Of a DNA stretch of 15,190 nucleotides, positions 1 to 7,363 are shown one piece after another; the stretch's first letter is position 1; each line of letters begins with the position of its first letter. This DNA is from an uncultured Candidatus Saccharibacteria bacterium (GTDB lineage: Bacteria; Patescibacteriota; Saccharimonadia; Saccharimonadales; Saccharimonadaceae), in assembly GCA_947253405.1 (NCBI GenBank), contig CAMXZF010000009.1, positions 1 to 15,190 on the forward strand, written 5' to 3'. The position numbers were made by a program, and so were the translations under genes. Below the pieces are notes generated by a model. That model did no database searches, was not told the origin of the DNA, and saw only the letters and a program-made list of their open reading frames with translations.

Positions 1-21
1 GGCGATGTGTATAAGAGACAG
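1..21 (+). other. Tn5/Nextera adapter remnant at contig start
   Basis: Bases 4-21 equal the last 18 bases of the 19-bp Tn5 mosaic end used in Nextera libraries. Bases 1-21 match the end of the Read-2 side adapter except for one mismatch at base 3. This is library sequence, not genome. Any start codon called inside it, such as the GTG at base 7, is artificial. The window therefore begins at a physical contig end. Confidence 0.93.
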
Positions 22-705
22 GAGTTTAGTCTGTTTGGCGACATACCAGTAATAAATGTTCAGCCTACGCGGCTAGTTGGTTGGAACAGGCTGTTTAAGC
101 GCTTATTTGATTTAATAACTAGCTTCATGCTAATAGTTGTGCTACTACCAGTATTTGCAATAATTTATTTGATTGAAAAATTGACTAATCCATTAGACAC
201 CGCCCTATTCCGCCAAACTCGTTTAACTAGGGGTGACAAAAAGTTTAAACTTTATAAATTTCGCACTCAATATGCCAAGTACGATGGCACGACGCCAGAG
301 CAAGCTTTCGAAATAATGGGTCAACCCAATCTGATAAAACTTTATCGCAAAAATGGTGACTTTTTAGAGAATGACCCTCGCATCACTCAACTAGGTGAAT
401 TTCTCCGTAAAACTTCTTTGGATGAATTACCACAATTATTCAATGTCCTAAAAGGTGATATTTCACTAGTAGGCCCACGAGCACTCATACCAGAAGAGCT
501 GAATCAATTTAGCGACAAGCACACAATCCTAAATGTTAAGTCAGGCATAACTGGTCTAGCCCAAATTTCTGGACGACGAAATATAGATTTTGAAAGTCGT
601 CGCAAATTAGACATTTATTATGTACAAAACTGGCGCTTCTCCCTTGATCTTCAAATTCTATTTAGTACTTTTTGGCAAGTTTTGACTGGCCGGGGCGCTA
701 AATAA
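22..705 (+). CDS. Polyprenyl-phosphate sugar-phosphate transferase (WcaJ/WbaP type), 5'-truncated
   Basis: Bacterial sugar transferase (Pfam Bac_transf family). It would move a sugar-1-phosphate from a nucleotide sugar onto undecaprenyl phosphate at the inner membrane face, starting polysaccharide assembly. About 227 native residues remain. Visible in order are the linker containing VGWNRLFKRLFDL, a hydrophobic re-entrant segment (about bases 112-165), FRQTR, KLYKFRT, the catalytic Asp-Glu of SLDELPQ (DE at bases 421-426), LVGPRAL, GITGLAQISGR, and a C-terminal amphipathic tail. The linker beginning LFGDIPVINVQP resembles the segment that follows the CoA-binding-like domain in the long WcaJ/WbaP form. 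The missing part therefore probably encoded that domain and a membrane bundle. The true start is off the contig. The 3' end overlaps the convergent polymerase gene by 48 bases. The sugar substrate cannot be told from sequence. Stop is TAA. Confidence 0.9.
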   Translation, partial: EFSLFGDIPVINVQPTRLVGWNRLFKRLFDLITSFMLIVVLLPVFAIIYLIEKLTNPLDTALFRQTRLTRGDKKFKLYKFRTQYAKYDGTTPEQAFEIMGQPNLIKLYRKNGDFLENDPRITQLGEFLRKTSLDELPQLFNVLKGDISLVGPRALIPEELNQFSDKHTILNVKSGITGLAQISGRRNIDFESRRKLDIYYVQNWRFSLDLQILFSTFWQVLTGRGAK

Positions 706-2100
706 AGCCAGCAAAATAATCATCATCAAATATATATGTATGGCATTAGGTAAACCGTTAAAAAATAGCCACTGTATTAAATAAGACGCCATAATACTCC
801 ACAACCATTTCTCCTTTGTAGTTAAACGGAATATGGCAAAGATTAAATATAAGAAAACACCTAAGCCCAACAAGCCCAGTTCTAATAAAATAGCTATATA
901 TTGATTTTGAACAATTTGTTTGCTATCACCACCATTTAAACTCGCCATGGCTACGCCACTACTACCAATACCAGCACCAAAAAACATTTTCAAGTAGCCT
1001 CCACCTTGCCATGCCAGCAAAGCTTTTTGACTTAGGTCAACTCTAACGTTGGTTGACTCAGCCACGTAGCCACTATATACCGGCTGAATTTTTTTGTCGT
1101 TTAGTTGCTGACTAATTGATTGCTCGTTTTTAGATTGGCGGTCAAACTTTTTAATAACGTCCAACGATAAATGATTCAGGCTTCGACTAACCGTTCCCCA
1201 AAAACTAGACGTTACATTTGGATTATACTTAGAGCTTAACGCCGCAAAGCTAATAGATACTATCAAGCTAACCGCTAAGATGAGCACCACACCAAGACTC
1301 TTCCACCTATTTTTAATTTTCATAATTAAAAATAGTATTGCCAAAAACGATCCAACCCAAAATGCATAAATCGCCCCACGCGACAAACTTAGATAAATGG
1401 CGAAGCTAAATAAAAATATTAAGCCACCATATATTACGGCTCGCCCCTTGTCTTTTATGGTTAAAAATTTATAAACTGCTAATATGCTAGGCAAAATTAA
1501 TATATTGGCAAAAAATTGCGGCTCTATTGTAAAAACATTCGGTCGAACAAAGCCAAACTTATCTGCCGTACAACCAGCACATAGTAAACCTGCCTTAGTT
1601 GACCCTAAGACTACTTCTAAAATAGCTATAATGGACATCAAGGCAGCCGACAAAAACAATAATTTTATCATGGCTGGTGTAGCTCGTTTTATCTCTGCTC
1701 TATTTAAAATCGCGCCAACAACAACTAGGCTTACTATAAAAATAACACCACTAGTTAAAACTCCCCTCAAAAGATTAGTCGTCCAAACTAAAGATAACTG
1801 ACACAATAAGTTGAATACCACTACACTTAGAATTAGCTTATTTTGTAGTAACTTTTTACAGCTATTTTGCTTGACTTTTCTACCTATACTAATAGCACTA
1901 ACCAGTCCTAAAGCTAATAAGTAGATTAAAGTTAATGATAACTCTAAGTTCATTGTTGAGTTTTTACCTAGAATAATAACCGGGTAATAAGAAAACCAAA
2001 TAAAAATCGGCGCCAGCAACCAAGTAATTTGAAGGCAATTAAATTCTTTTAATTTAGCAACCTTAACTAGGCTGTTTGCCCTTTTATTTATTTTTGTCAT
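658..2100 (-). CDS. Wzy-like polysaccharide polymerase / O-antigen ligase family membrane protein
   Basis: A 480-residue polytopic membrane protein with roughly 11 hydrophobic segments. The motif LSLSRGAIYAFW lies near the middle. A long extracytoplasmic loop follows, carrying STNVRVDLSQKALLAW and then FGAGIGSS. This arrangement is typical of the Wzy_C/WaaL superfamily, whose large periplasmic loop carries the active Arg/His residues. It would join lipid-linked repeat units or transfer a finished glycan to an acceptor outside the membrane. Polymerase and ligase cannot be separated by sequence alone. The ATG start is supported by AAGGA eight bases upstream. The first 17 bases overlap the end of the upstream GT4 gene, indicating translational coupling. 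The last 48 bases overlap the end of the convergent sugar-phosphate transferase. Stop is TAG. Confidence 0.82.
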   Translation of the reverse strand: MTKINKRANSLVKVAKLKEFNCLQITWLLAPIFIWFSYYPVIILGKNSTMNLELSLTLIYLLALGLVSAISIGRKVKQNSCKKLLQNKLILSVVVFNLLCQLSLVWTTNLLRGVLTSGVIFIVSLVVVGAILNRAEIKRATPAMIKLLFLSAALMSIIAILEVVLGSTKAGLLCAGCTADKFGFVRPNVFTIEPQFFANILILPSILAVYKFLTIKDKGRAVIYGGLIFLFSFAIYLSLSRGAIYAFWVGSFLAILFLIMKIKNRWKSLGVVLILAVSLIVSISFAALSSKYNPNVTSSFWGTVSRSLNHLSLDVIKKFDRQSKNEQSISQQLNDKKIQPVYSGYVAESTNVRVDLSQKALLAWQGGGYLKMFFGAGIGSSGVAMASLNGGDSKQIVQNQYIAILLELGLLGLGVFLYLIFAIFRLTTKEKWLWSIMASYLIQWLFFNGLPNAIHIYLMMIILLALFSAPASQNLPKSTK

Positions 2101-3226
2101 TATATAATTCCTTGACCAACTTTTTAAAATTAGTTTTAAAATTATCTGTCTTAAACTGATCGGCTGAACAGATAACTTTTGCCTTGTTAAATTGAGACTT
2201 TTTAAATTTGCTAATTACATCAGCCAAACTATCTACTGTCTGATTTTCAAAAAAACACCCGTTATCTTTATTTACAATATCTTTAGCGCCACCGTAATCA
2301 AGTGCTATTAAAGGTAGGCCGGCCGCTAATGCTTCTACCGCCACAATACCAAACGGCTCTAAGCTAGGAAAAATCATTGCTTCCGCTGCTAGAAAATAAC
2401 TTTTGATTTCTTTTACTCCATTATATCGTGGTAAAAATTTAATATTTTTGGATTTTTTGGCTAGTTCAACCAAGCTATTATGCTCCGGGCCATCACCTAT
2501 AACTAATAAATTTTTTTGCAACTTCATGCAAGCTTTAACTGCTAAATCAAACCTTTTCCAATTAACTTGACGACCAGCTACCATAAAAAATGGCTGACCA
2601 GAAAATGGATTTATTGGCATGACTTTATTATTTTTAATCTCATCTATCGCAACTGGCGGAAAAACCACCCTGCTATCACGTTTATAATATTTTTTAATTT
2701 CTGCCGCAACATAATTGGAATTAGCAACCAAATAATCTGGTTTTTTGCTAGCCTTAAAATCGGCTTTGCGCATAATTTTAATTAATAATCTTAATCCAGT
2801 GCGAGCTAGAAAATTAAATTTAGAAAAACCTGGATTTTCTATGTAACTATCATAAAGACCCCAATAATACTGGACTGGTGGACCTTGCAAATAACTAATG
2901 TGTACTGTTTTATCGCCTGTTTTAACTCCCTTAGCTTCCGCATTAGCAACTGAGATAACTACGTCATAATCGCTTAAGTCTAGATTGTTAAAATATATAA
3001 CACGAAGCGGAGCAATAAATTTACGCAATGCCCTAGGTAAAATATCGATCCAGCCGGTTTTAACTTTAGCCCCCTTAAACCAATTAATTCGTTTTGGTCG
3101 ATATTGTGAAGTATAGATCGTCGCATTAGGAAAAGCTTGATATAAAGCTAATAAAACTTTTTCTGCACCGCCAATCTCACATAACCAATCACAAACTAAA
3201 GCGGTTTTTATTTTAGAATGCTTCAT
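2084..3226 (-). CDS. GT4 family glycosyltransferase (GT-B fold)
   Basis: A 380-residue cytoplasmic glycosyltransferase. The N-terminal acceptor domain contains CDWLCEIGGAEKVL (residues 12-25). The C-terminal nucleotide-sugar domain starts near VAGRQVNWKRFDLA (217-229), continues with VIGDGPE, and holds the EX7E motif (E290 to E298 in EPFGIVAVE) followed by GLPLIALDYGGAKDIV. These are standard GT4 features. The N-terminal half (GGAEKVLLAL, FPNATIYTSQY) resembles WbaZ/mannosyltransferase-like members, so GDP-mannose is a possible donor, but this is weak. No Shine-Dalgarno precedes the ATG; an extended -10-like element ends seven bases upstream, suggesting a leaderless message. It is translationally coupled to the downstream polymerase gene (17-base overlap). 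It likely adds one sugar to the lipid-linked repeat unit. Stop is TAA. Confidence 0.9.
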   Translation of the reverse strand: MKHSKIKTALVCDWLCEIGGAEKVLLALYQAFPNATIYTSQYRPKRINWFKGAKVKTGWIDILPRALRKFIAPLRVIYFNNLDLSDYDVVISVANAEAKGVKTGDKTVHISYLQGPPVQYYWGLYDSYIENPGFSKFNFLARTGLRLLIKIMRKADFKASKKPDYLVANSNYVAAEIKKYYKRDSRVVFPPVAIDEIKNNKVMPINPFSGQPFFMVAGRQVNWKRFDLAVKACMKLQKNLLVIGDGPEHNSLVELAKKSKNIKFLPRYNGVKEIKSYFLAAEAMIFPSLEPFGIVAVEALAAGLPLIALDYGGAKDIVNKDNGCFFENQTVDSLADVISKFKKSQFNKAKVICSADQFKTDNFKTNFKKLVKELYNDKNK

Positions 3227-3260
3227 GTCTAATAGTGTAACACGCTATGCTCTATTAGAC
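3227..3260. repeat. 9-bp inverted repeat in divergent promoter region
   Basis: GTCTAATAG (3227-3235) and CTATTAGAC (3252-3260) are perfect inverted copies separated by 16 bases. They lie around the predicted -10 of the minus-strand GT4 gene, in the only divergent intergenic region of the window. From the predicted transcript starts, neither message would contain both arms. A DNA-level operator is therefore more likely than an RNA hairpin. No regulator is identified. Confidence 0.5.
3234..3239 (-). promoter_or_regulatory. Extended -10 promoter for GT4-polymerase operon (leaderless type)
   Basis: On the minus strand TGTTACACT (TG, one base, then TACACT) ends seven bases before the ATG at 3226, placing the predicted transcript start within a base of the start codon. 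No recognisable -35 box or Shine-Dalgarno sequence is present. Confidence 0.5.
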
Positions 3261-3268
3261 GCTTGTGC

Positions 3269-3274
3269 TAATAT
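3269..3274 (+). promoter_or_regulatory. Extended -10 promoter for the small membrane-anchored protein
   Basis: TGCTAATAT (TG at 3266-3267, hexamer TAATAT) fits an extended -10 element. The predicted start is near 3281, giving a leader of about 32 bases. GGAG (3299-3302) sits ten bases before the ATG at 3313. No convincing -35 box is seen. Confidence 0.45.
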
Positions 3275-3312
3275 AAAGATAGTTTAGATCTAAAAATTGG
3301 AGTCAATAAAAA

Positions 3313-3840
3313 ATGAAAAATAAGAATAGTGACCAACTCTTATACTTTATTGTAGGATTAACCGCTCTCGTTCTAGTGGTAATACTGGGTGTTATTATTA
3401 GCTTATCTATAAAAAGCAATTTAGCTAAACCAGACAATAATAATCAGACTAAAGAGGTTGAGAAAATTGAAGACAAAAAACCAATCAACGAAGAAGATAA
3501 TCAAGATAGGCCCAAAACAATAGACGAAAAAAATCGACTATCTGGTCAAATTATATCTAAAACTATTAATTACAAAAGTTTACAAATTCGAACTAGCATT
3601 GACCAAACTATCGACAATGGTTCTTGTGATTTGTTCTTAGATGGACCAAATAATATCCATTATGAAACCAGTGCTAAAATAATCCAAAATAGCAGTAAGA
3701 AATCGTCCTGCTACGGTTTCGACATAAACCTAAACGATATTGAACGTGATCAAGAAAAAATTGCCGGTGAATGGAAAATCACTATCAACTTGACTAGTGG
3801 CAATAAGTCTGGTCAAATTGTTGATAGTATTAACATATAA
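3313..3840 (+). CDS. Membrane-anchored extracytoplasmic protein with two-cysteine domain
   Basis: A 175-residue protein of unrecognised family. Residues about 8-33 form one hydrophobic anchor (LLYFIVGLTALVLVVILGVI). Next is a charged, low-complexity linker rich in Glu, Lys, Asn and Asp (about 34-75). A C-terminal domain (about 80-175) follows with C105 and C133. That domain is clearly homologous to the C-terminus of the predicted lipoprotein encoded at 9158-9769. Shared positions include IRT-x-I-x-QTI, CDL-x-L-x-G, CYG-x-D, G-x-W and a C-terminal N. The layout implies a domain held outside the membrane, with a probable disulfide and a beta-rich, possibly Ig-like, fold; the fold is inference. 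It is one of only two plus-strand genes, divergent from the GT4 gene and ending 16 bases from the convergent glf stop. Stop is TAA. Confidence 0.8.
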   Translation: MKNKNSDQLLYFIVGLTALVLVVILGVIISLSIKSNLAKPDNNNQTKEVEKIEDKKPINEEDNQDRPKTIDEKNRLSGQIISKTINYKSLQIRTSIDQTIDNGSCDLFLDGPNNIHYETSAKIIQNSSKKSSCYGFDINLNDIERDQEKIAGEWKITINLTSGNKSGQIVDSINI

Positions 3841-3856
3841 TCCTGATAGAAAAAAT

Positions 3857-5080
3857 CTATTTAACTAATTGGCTGGCTAATTTCAAAGCACTAGCAAAAG
3901 TCTTATCCATATCGTAATAAGCATACTCACCCAAACGTCCACCAAAATAGACATTGTCCGATCGACTTTTTTGAGCTAATGATTTATATTTCTCTAACTT
4001 AGTCTTATCACTAGCTGTATTTACTGGATAATAAGGCTCGTCCTTACCTTTTTCCCAATCCTTAGAATATTCATACATAATAACAGTTTTATTGTAATTT
4101 TCGGCATAGCCCGGCCACTTTCTATTGTCGCTTACGCGCTCGGGGTTAAAGTGTTTAAACTCATGAATTCTAGTATATTTTGGTTCTAGATCATTGTAGT
4201 TCATGACTGCACAGCCCTGAAAATCGTGTGTGTCTAAGATCTTCTTATCAAAACGCAAACTGCGCCAACTTAAATCACCAAATTTATATTTATAAAATCT
4301 ATCAATTGGTCCAGTATAGATAGTTAAAATTTTATTTTTAATTAATTGTTTTATATCGCTATCTTTGAAATAGTCAGTGTTAAGTTTTACTGTAATAGAG
4401 CCCTTGCTATTATTAGCAGACTTAATCATATTATCAAACCAAACACCATAGCCATCCACTGGCAAACCCTCATAAGGGTCGTTGAAATAACGGCTATTAT
4501 AATTATATCTAACTGGTAGGCGCTTAATAATACTAGGTGATAATTCTTCTGCTGGTGTTTGCCACTGTTTGGCCGTATAGTTCTTAATAAAAGCATCAAA
4601 AAGTGGCTGTCCAATTAAATTAATACCTTGTTCTGTTAAGTTCTGCGGCTCCCTATTTTCTTTATTACATATATTGTCACTAGCCTGATCTTTTATTATT
4701 TTTTTAGCTTGATCAGGTGTATAGCTAGCTCTAAAAAATTGATTAATCGTACCTAAGTTAATTGGCATAGAAAAAACCTCTGCTTGATCGGCACCTATTC
4801 TTTTATGGCGAGCAAATACCCGATGTGTATAATTAGTAAAATTGGTAAATTTATTAACATAGTCCCAAACTTCTTTATTAGAAGTATGAAATAGATGTGC
4901 ACCATACTTGTGGCATTCTATACCAGTTTCCTTGTCAAATTCAGAATAAGCATTGCCGCCAATATGATCACGACTATCTACAACTAGAACATCTAAGCCT
5001 TTTTTAACAGCCAACCTCTCAGCTACAGTTAAACCAAAAATACCTGCGCCTACAACCAGTGCATCTGGAACAACTTTCAT
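3857..5080 (-). CDS. glf: UDP-galactopyranose mutase
   Basis: A 407-residue flavoenzyme converting UDP-galactopyranose to UDP-galactofuranose in the cytoplasm. The N-terminal FAD-binding glycine motif is GAGIFG (11-16), followed by VVDSRDHIGGNAY (33-45). Family signatures are all present: HKYGAHLFHT (57-66), KQWQTPAEELSPSIIKRLPVR (171-191), YFNDPYEGLP, YTGPIDRFY (255-263), and GRLGEYAYYDMD (381-392), which carries a conserved Arg and Tyr pair. Length is slightly above the usual 370-390. The ATG is preceded at five bases by AAGGAG (5086-5091), which lies inside the end of the upstream tandem glycosyltransferase gene, with a one-base gap between genes. The pair is thus a tight operon and suggests that the glycosyltransferase uses UDP-galactofuranose. 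Stop is TAG. Confidence 0.97.
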   Translation of the reverse strand: MKVVPDALVVGAGIFGLTVAERLAVKKGLDVLVVDSRDHIGGNAYSEFDKETGIECHKYGAHLFHTSNKEVWDYVNKFTNFTNYTHRVFARHKRIGADQAEVFSMPINLGTINQFFRASYTPDQAKKIIKDQASDNICNKENREPQNLTEQGINLIGQPLFDAFIKNYTAKQWQTPAEELSPSIIKRLPVRYNYNSRYFNDPYEGLPVDGYGVWFDNMIKSANNSKGSITVKLNTDYFKDSDIKQLIKNKILTIYTGPIDRFYKYKFGDLSWRSLRFDKKILDTHDFQGCAVMNYNDLEPKYTRIHEFKHFNPERVSDNRKWPGYAENYNKTVIMYEYSKDWEKGKDEPYYPVNTASDKTKLEKYKSLAQKSRSDNVYFGGRLGEYAYYDMDKTFASALKLASQLVK

Positions 5081-5081
5081 T

Positions 5082-7331
5082 TTATCTCCTTGACGTTTTG
5101 TTTAAAAAGTTAATATATTCTATTTGACTAGCCAAATGATATTTAAGACTTAATAGCTTTGCCCGATTTTTATAAATCGGCAAACACTTAACTACTACCT
5201 TAATAGTCCTTTTTATTTGACGTATCGTTCCTAAAGCCAAACCGCCACGCCTGTTAATGGTAGCTTTTACTGCTTGCTTCATACCGTCGCTAGCTTTATT
5301 GAAGTCATCAGTATTGTCTTTTATGAAACTATCTGCTAAATTTTTTGCAACCATTTTATCTTTAGTGTCTAAATTATCAACTGTATAACTATAATTTTGA
5401 ATGAATCTTAGCCAGAAAAAATCTACATGACTATCAAATAAATTGCTAGATTTCAAAAAATCATATAGCTTAATTGTTATTTTTAAGTAATCAAGACTTG
5501 ATTTAGATTTTTTAAACGACTTAGACATGATGCTATCTGGTTGTCTAACATAATTATAAAGTTTATCCTTTAGATAATATATATTATCAGTATAAAGCAT
5601 ATAAATACTACAGAAATAAGCATCTTCAAATAATAAACCCTTAGGCATTACAATATTATTGTCTACGATAATGTCACGACGAAATATCTTATTCCAAAGC
5701 GATACATCTGTTTGAGTTATCAAGCAAGAATTAATCAGTTGGTATCCTTTATATTTATGTTCAAGATATTTTTCAGTATCCTTTTTTAAAGAACGATCGA
5801 TGCTATCAGTTATGATGTTGGTCTGACAAATCGCCAAATCTACCATTCTATTTTCCATAACGCCAACCATCTTTAAGCACATATTGATATCAAAGGTATC
5901 GTCACTATCGCACCACATAATATATTTACCGGTTGATTTTTTTATACCCGTATTGCGCGCCACAGCAACACCCTGGTTTTTTTGGAAATAGTATTTTATA
6001 CGTTTATCTTTTTTAGCTAAATCCTTAACAATTTCTGCAGTACTATCAGTGGAGCCATCATCAATAACAATAATCTCAATGCTTTTAAGTGTTTGCTTAA
6101 TTAGACTGTTAATTGTTTTGGCGATCGTTTTTTCTGCATTATAAGCTGGCACAATTATTGATACTATGGGATTCGTGGCAACAGTGGAATCTATATGATC
6201 AGTTTTAGTTGATTGTGCAATATCTACTAGATCACCTATTAGAGCGTCATTACTCTTAATTAGCTCTTTCAAAAGAGTAAAAGTCTTATTTTTAAAGCTT
6301 AGTTTTTGATAGAAAAATTGAGCAACCTTTTTAACAAAGAATTCTGCGTAATTGAATGCTTTCATTAATAAACATCTATCTCTTAAAGCTTGTTTTAGAA
6401 AAGCTTGCTGTTTTTTGTTTAAAAGCGAGCTATCTAAATAACCATTTTTTTGATCTTTTAGGAGCTCCTTTATAGTGCGTTTATAAAAATCAGCTCTATT
6501 TTTACCGCTTAAACGGCCTAAATTCCATCTATAGATATCAATTTTGCGCTCTGTATATACAGCGCTTAATGTTTTCATCAATTTGTGATCAACTAAATAT
6601 TTTCTAATTGATTCAAATTCATCGCATACACAAAATACTTTCGATCGACTCTTAACCGATGATGCTTCGTTGTCTATACGATAGTGCAAATAAGCCTTGT
6701 CAGTATAAACAGCTCGCTTAGCTGTAGCCCAAACCTTAAAGTTAAATCCCGTATCTTGATAAGAAGCACCTGGGGTGGGTAAAAAATCAATTTTATTTTT
6801 AATTAAAAAGTCTTTTTTATAAAGCCCACTCCAAATAGTTGACATACCCTTAAATATATGTGGTGTGTATTTTGGCTCTAAAACAAAACCAACCTCATCT
6901 CTAGAAACTATATTATATTTTTTACTACTACCACCATTTAGGCCGCTATAAAAATAGAAATTACTTTTCACAGCATCAGCCCTGCTGTTCTCTGCGAGTT
7001 TTACTAAATCACTAAACATATCGGGTTCAGCCCAATCATCGGATTCAACAATACCGATATATTTGCCCTTTGCCATTTTAATTCCTTGATTCATGGTGTC
7101 GCCATAACCAGAATTAGGCTTATCTAGCAACTTAAATCTATTATCTAGTTTTTGGTACTTTTTTATAATCGCTAGACTATTGTCGGTTGACCCATCATTT
7201 AAACATATAAACTCAGCTGCTTTGATGTCTTGCTTTAATAGGCTGTCAAGACATTGGTCTAGAAATTTTTCAACATTATAAATAGGTATTAGGACGCTAA
7301 CTATTGGCGTTTTAATGTCTTTGTTGGTCAT
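5082..7331 (-). CDS. Tandem GT2-GT2 bifunctional glycosyltransferase
   Basis: A 749-residue protein with two complete family 2 (GT-A fold) glycosyltransferase domains. Domain 1 (about 10-230) shows VSVLIPIYNVEKFL, the nucleotide-binding NDGSTDNS (45-52) and the metal-binding ESDDW (96-100). Domain 2 (about 389-620) shows SIIVPAYNAEKTI, DDGSTDST (424-431), NQGVAVARNTG and DSDD (475-478). A Lys-rich helical linker (about 235-380) separates them and a basic C-terminal tail follows. Two intact DxD sites suggest two transfer reactions, as in bifunctional polymerising GT2 enzymes. Immediate coupling to glf makes galactofuranosyl transfer a reasonable but unproven guess. No Shine-Dalgarno is seen. 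TATAAT (7339-7344) ends seven bases before the ATG, so the message is probably leaderless and separate from the upstream LGFP gene. Stop is TAA. Confidence 0.92.
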   Translation of the reverse strand: MTNKDIKTPIVSVLIPIYNVEKFLDQCLDSLLKQDIKAAEFICLNDGSTDNSLAIIKKYQKLDNRFKLLDKPNSGYGDTMNQGIKMAKGKYIGIVESDDWAEPDMFSDLVKLAENSRADAVKSNFYFYSGLNGGSSKKYNIVSRDEVGFVLEPKYTPHIFKGMSTIWSGLYKKDFLIKNKIDFLPTPGASYQDTGFNFKVWATAKRAVYTDKAYLHYRIDNEASSVKSRSKVFCVCDEFESIRKYLVDHKLMKTLSAVYTERKIDIYRWNLGRLSGKNRADFYKRTIKELLKDQKNGYLDSSLLNKKQQAFLKQALRDRCLLMKAFNYAEFFVKKVAQFFYQKLSFKNKTFTLLKELIKSNDALIGDLVDIAQSTKTDHIDSTVATNPIVSIIVPAYNAEKTIAKTINSLIKQTLKSIEIIVIDDGSTDSTAEIVKDLAKKDKRIKYYFQKNQGVAVARNTGIKKSTGKYIMWCDSDDTFDINMCLKMVGVMENRMVDLAICQTNIITDSIDRSLKKDTEKYLEHKYKGYQLINSCLITQTDVSLWNKIFRRDIIVDNNIVMPKGLLFEDAYFCSIYMLYTDNIYYLKDKLYNYVRQPDSIMSKSFKKSKSSLDYLKITIKLYDFLKSSNLFDSHVDFFWLRFIQNYSYTVDNLDTKDKMVAKNLADSFIKDNTDDFNKASDGMKQAVKATINRRGGLALGTIRQIKRTIKVVVKCLPIYKNRAKLLSLKYHLASQIEYINFLNKTSRR

Positions 7332-7338
7332 ATTATCT

Positions 7339-7344
7339 ATTATA
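7339..7344 (-). promoter_or_regulatory. -10 promoter for GT2-GT2/glf operon (leaderless type)
   Basis: A perfect TATAAT on the minus strand lies seven bases before the ATG at 7331, inside the 32-base gap after the LGFP gene. No -35 consensus is evident. It implies an independent transcript starting at or one base before the start codon. Confidence 0.6.
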
Positions 7345-7363
7345 TAACATGACTTAATATATT

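Noticed and set aside
1484..1801. Open frame of 105 codons on the plus strand inside the Wzy-like gene
   Set aside because: It lies antisense within a strong membrane protein gene, has no Shine-Dalgarno or promoter support, and its translation resembles no family; shadow frame.
2567..2785. Plus-strand open frame inside the GT4 gene
   Set aside because: It is antisense to conserved glycosyltransferase motifs and has no initiation signals.
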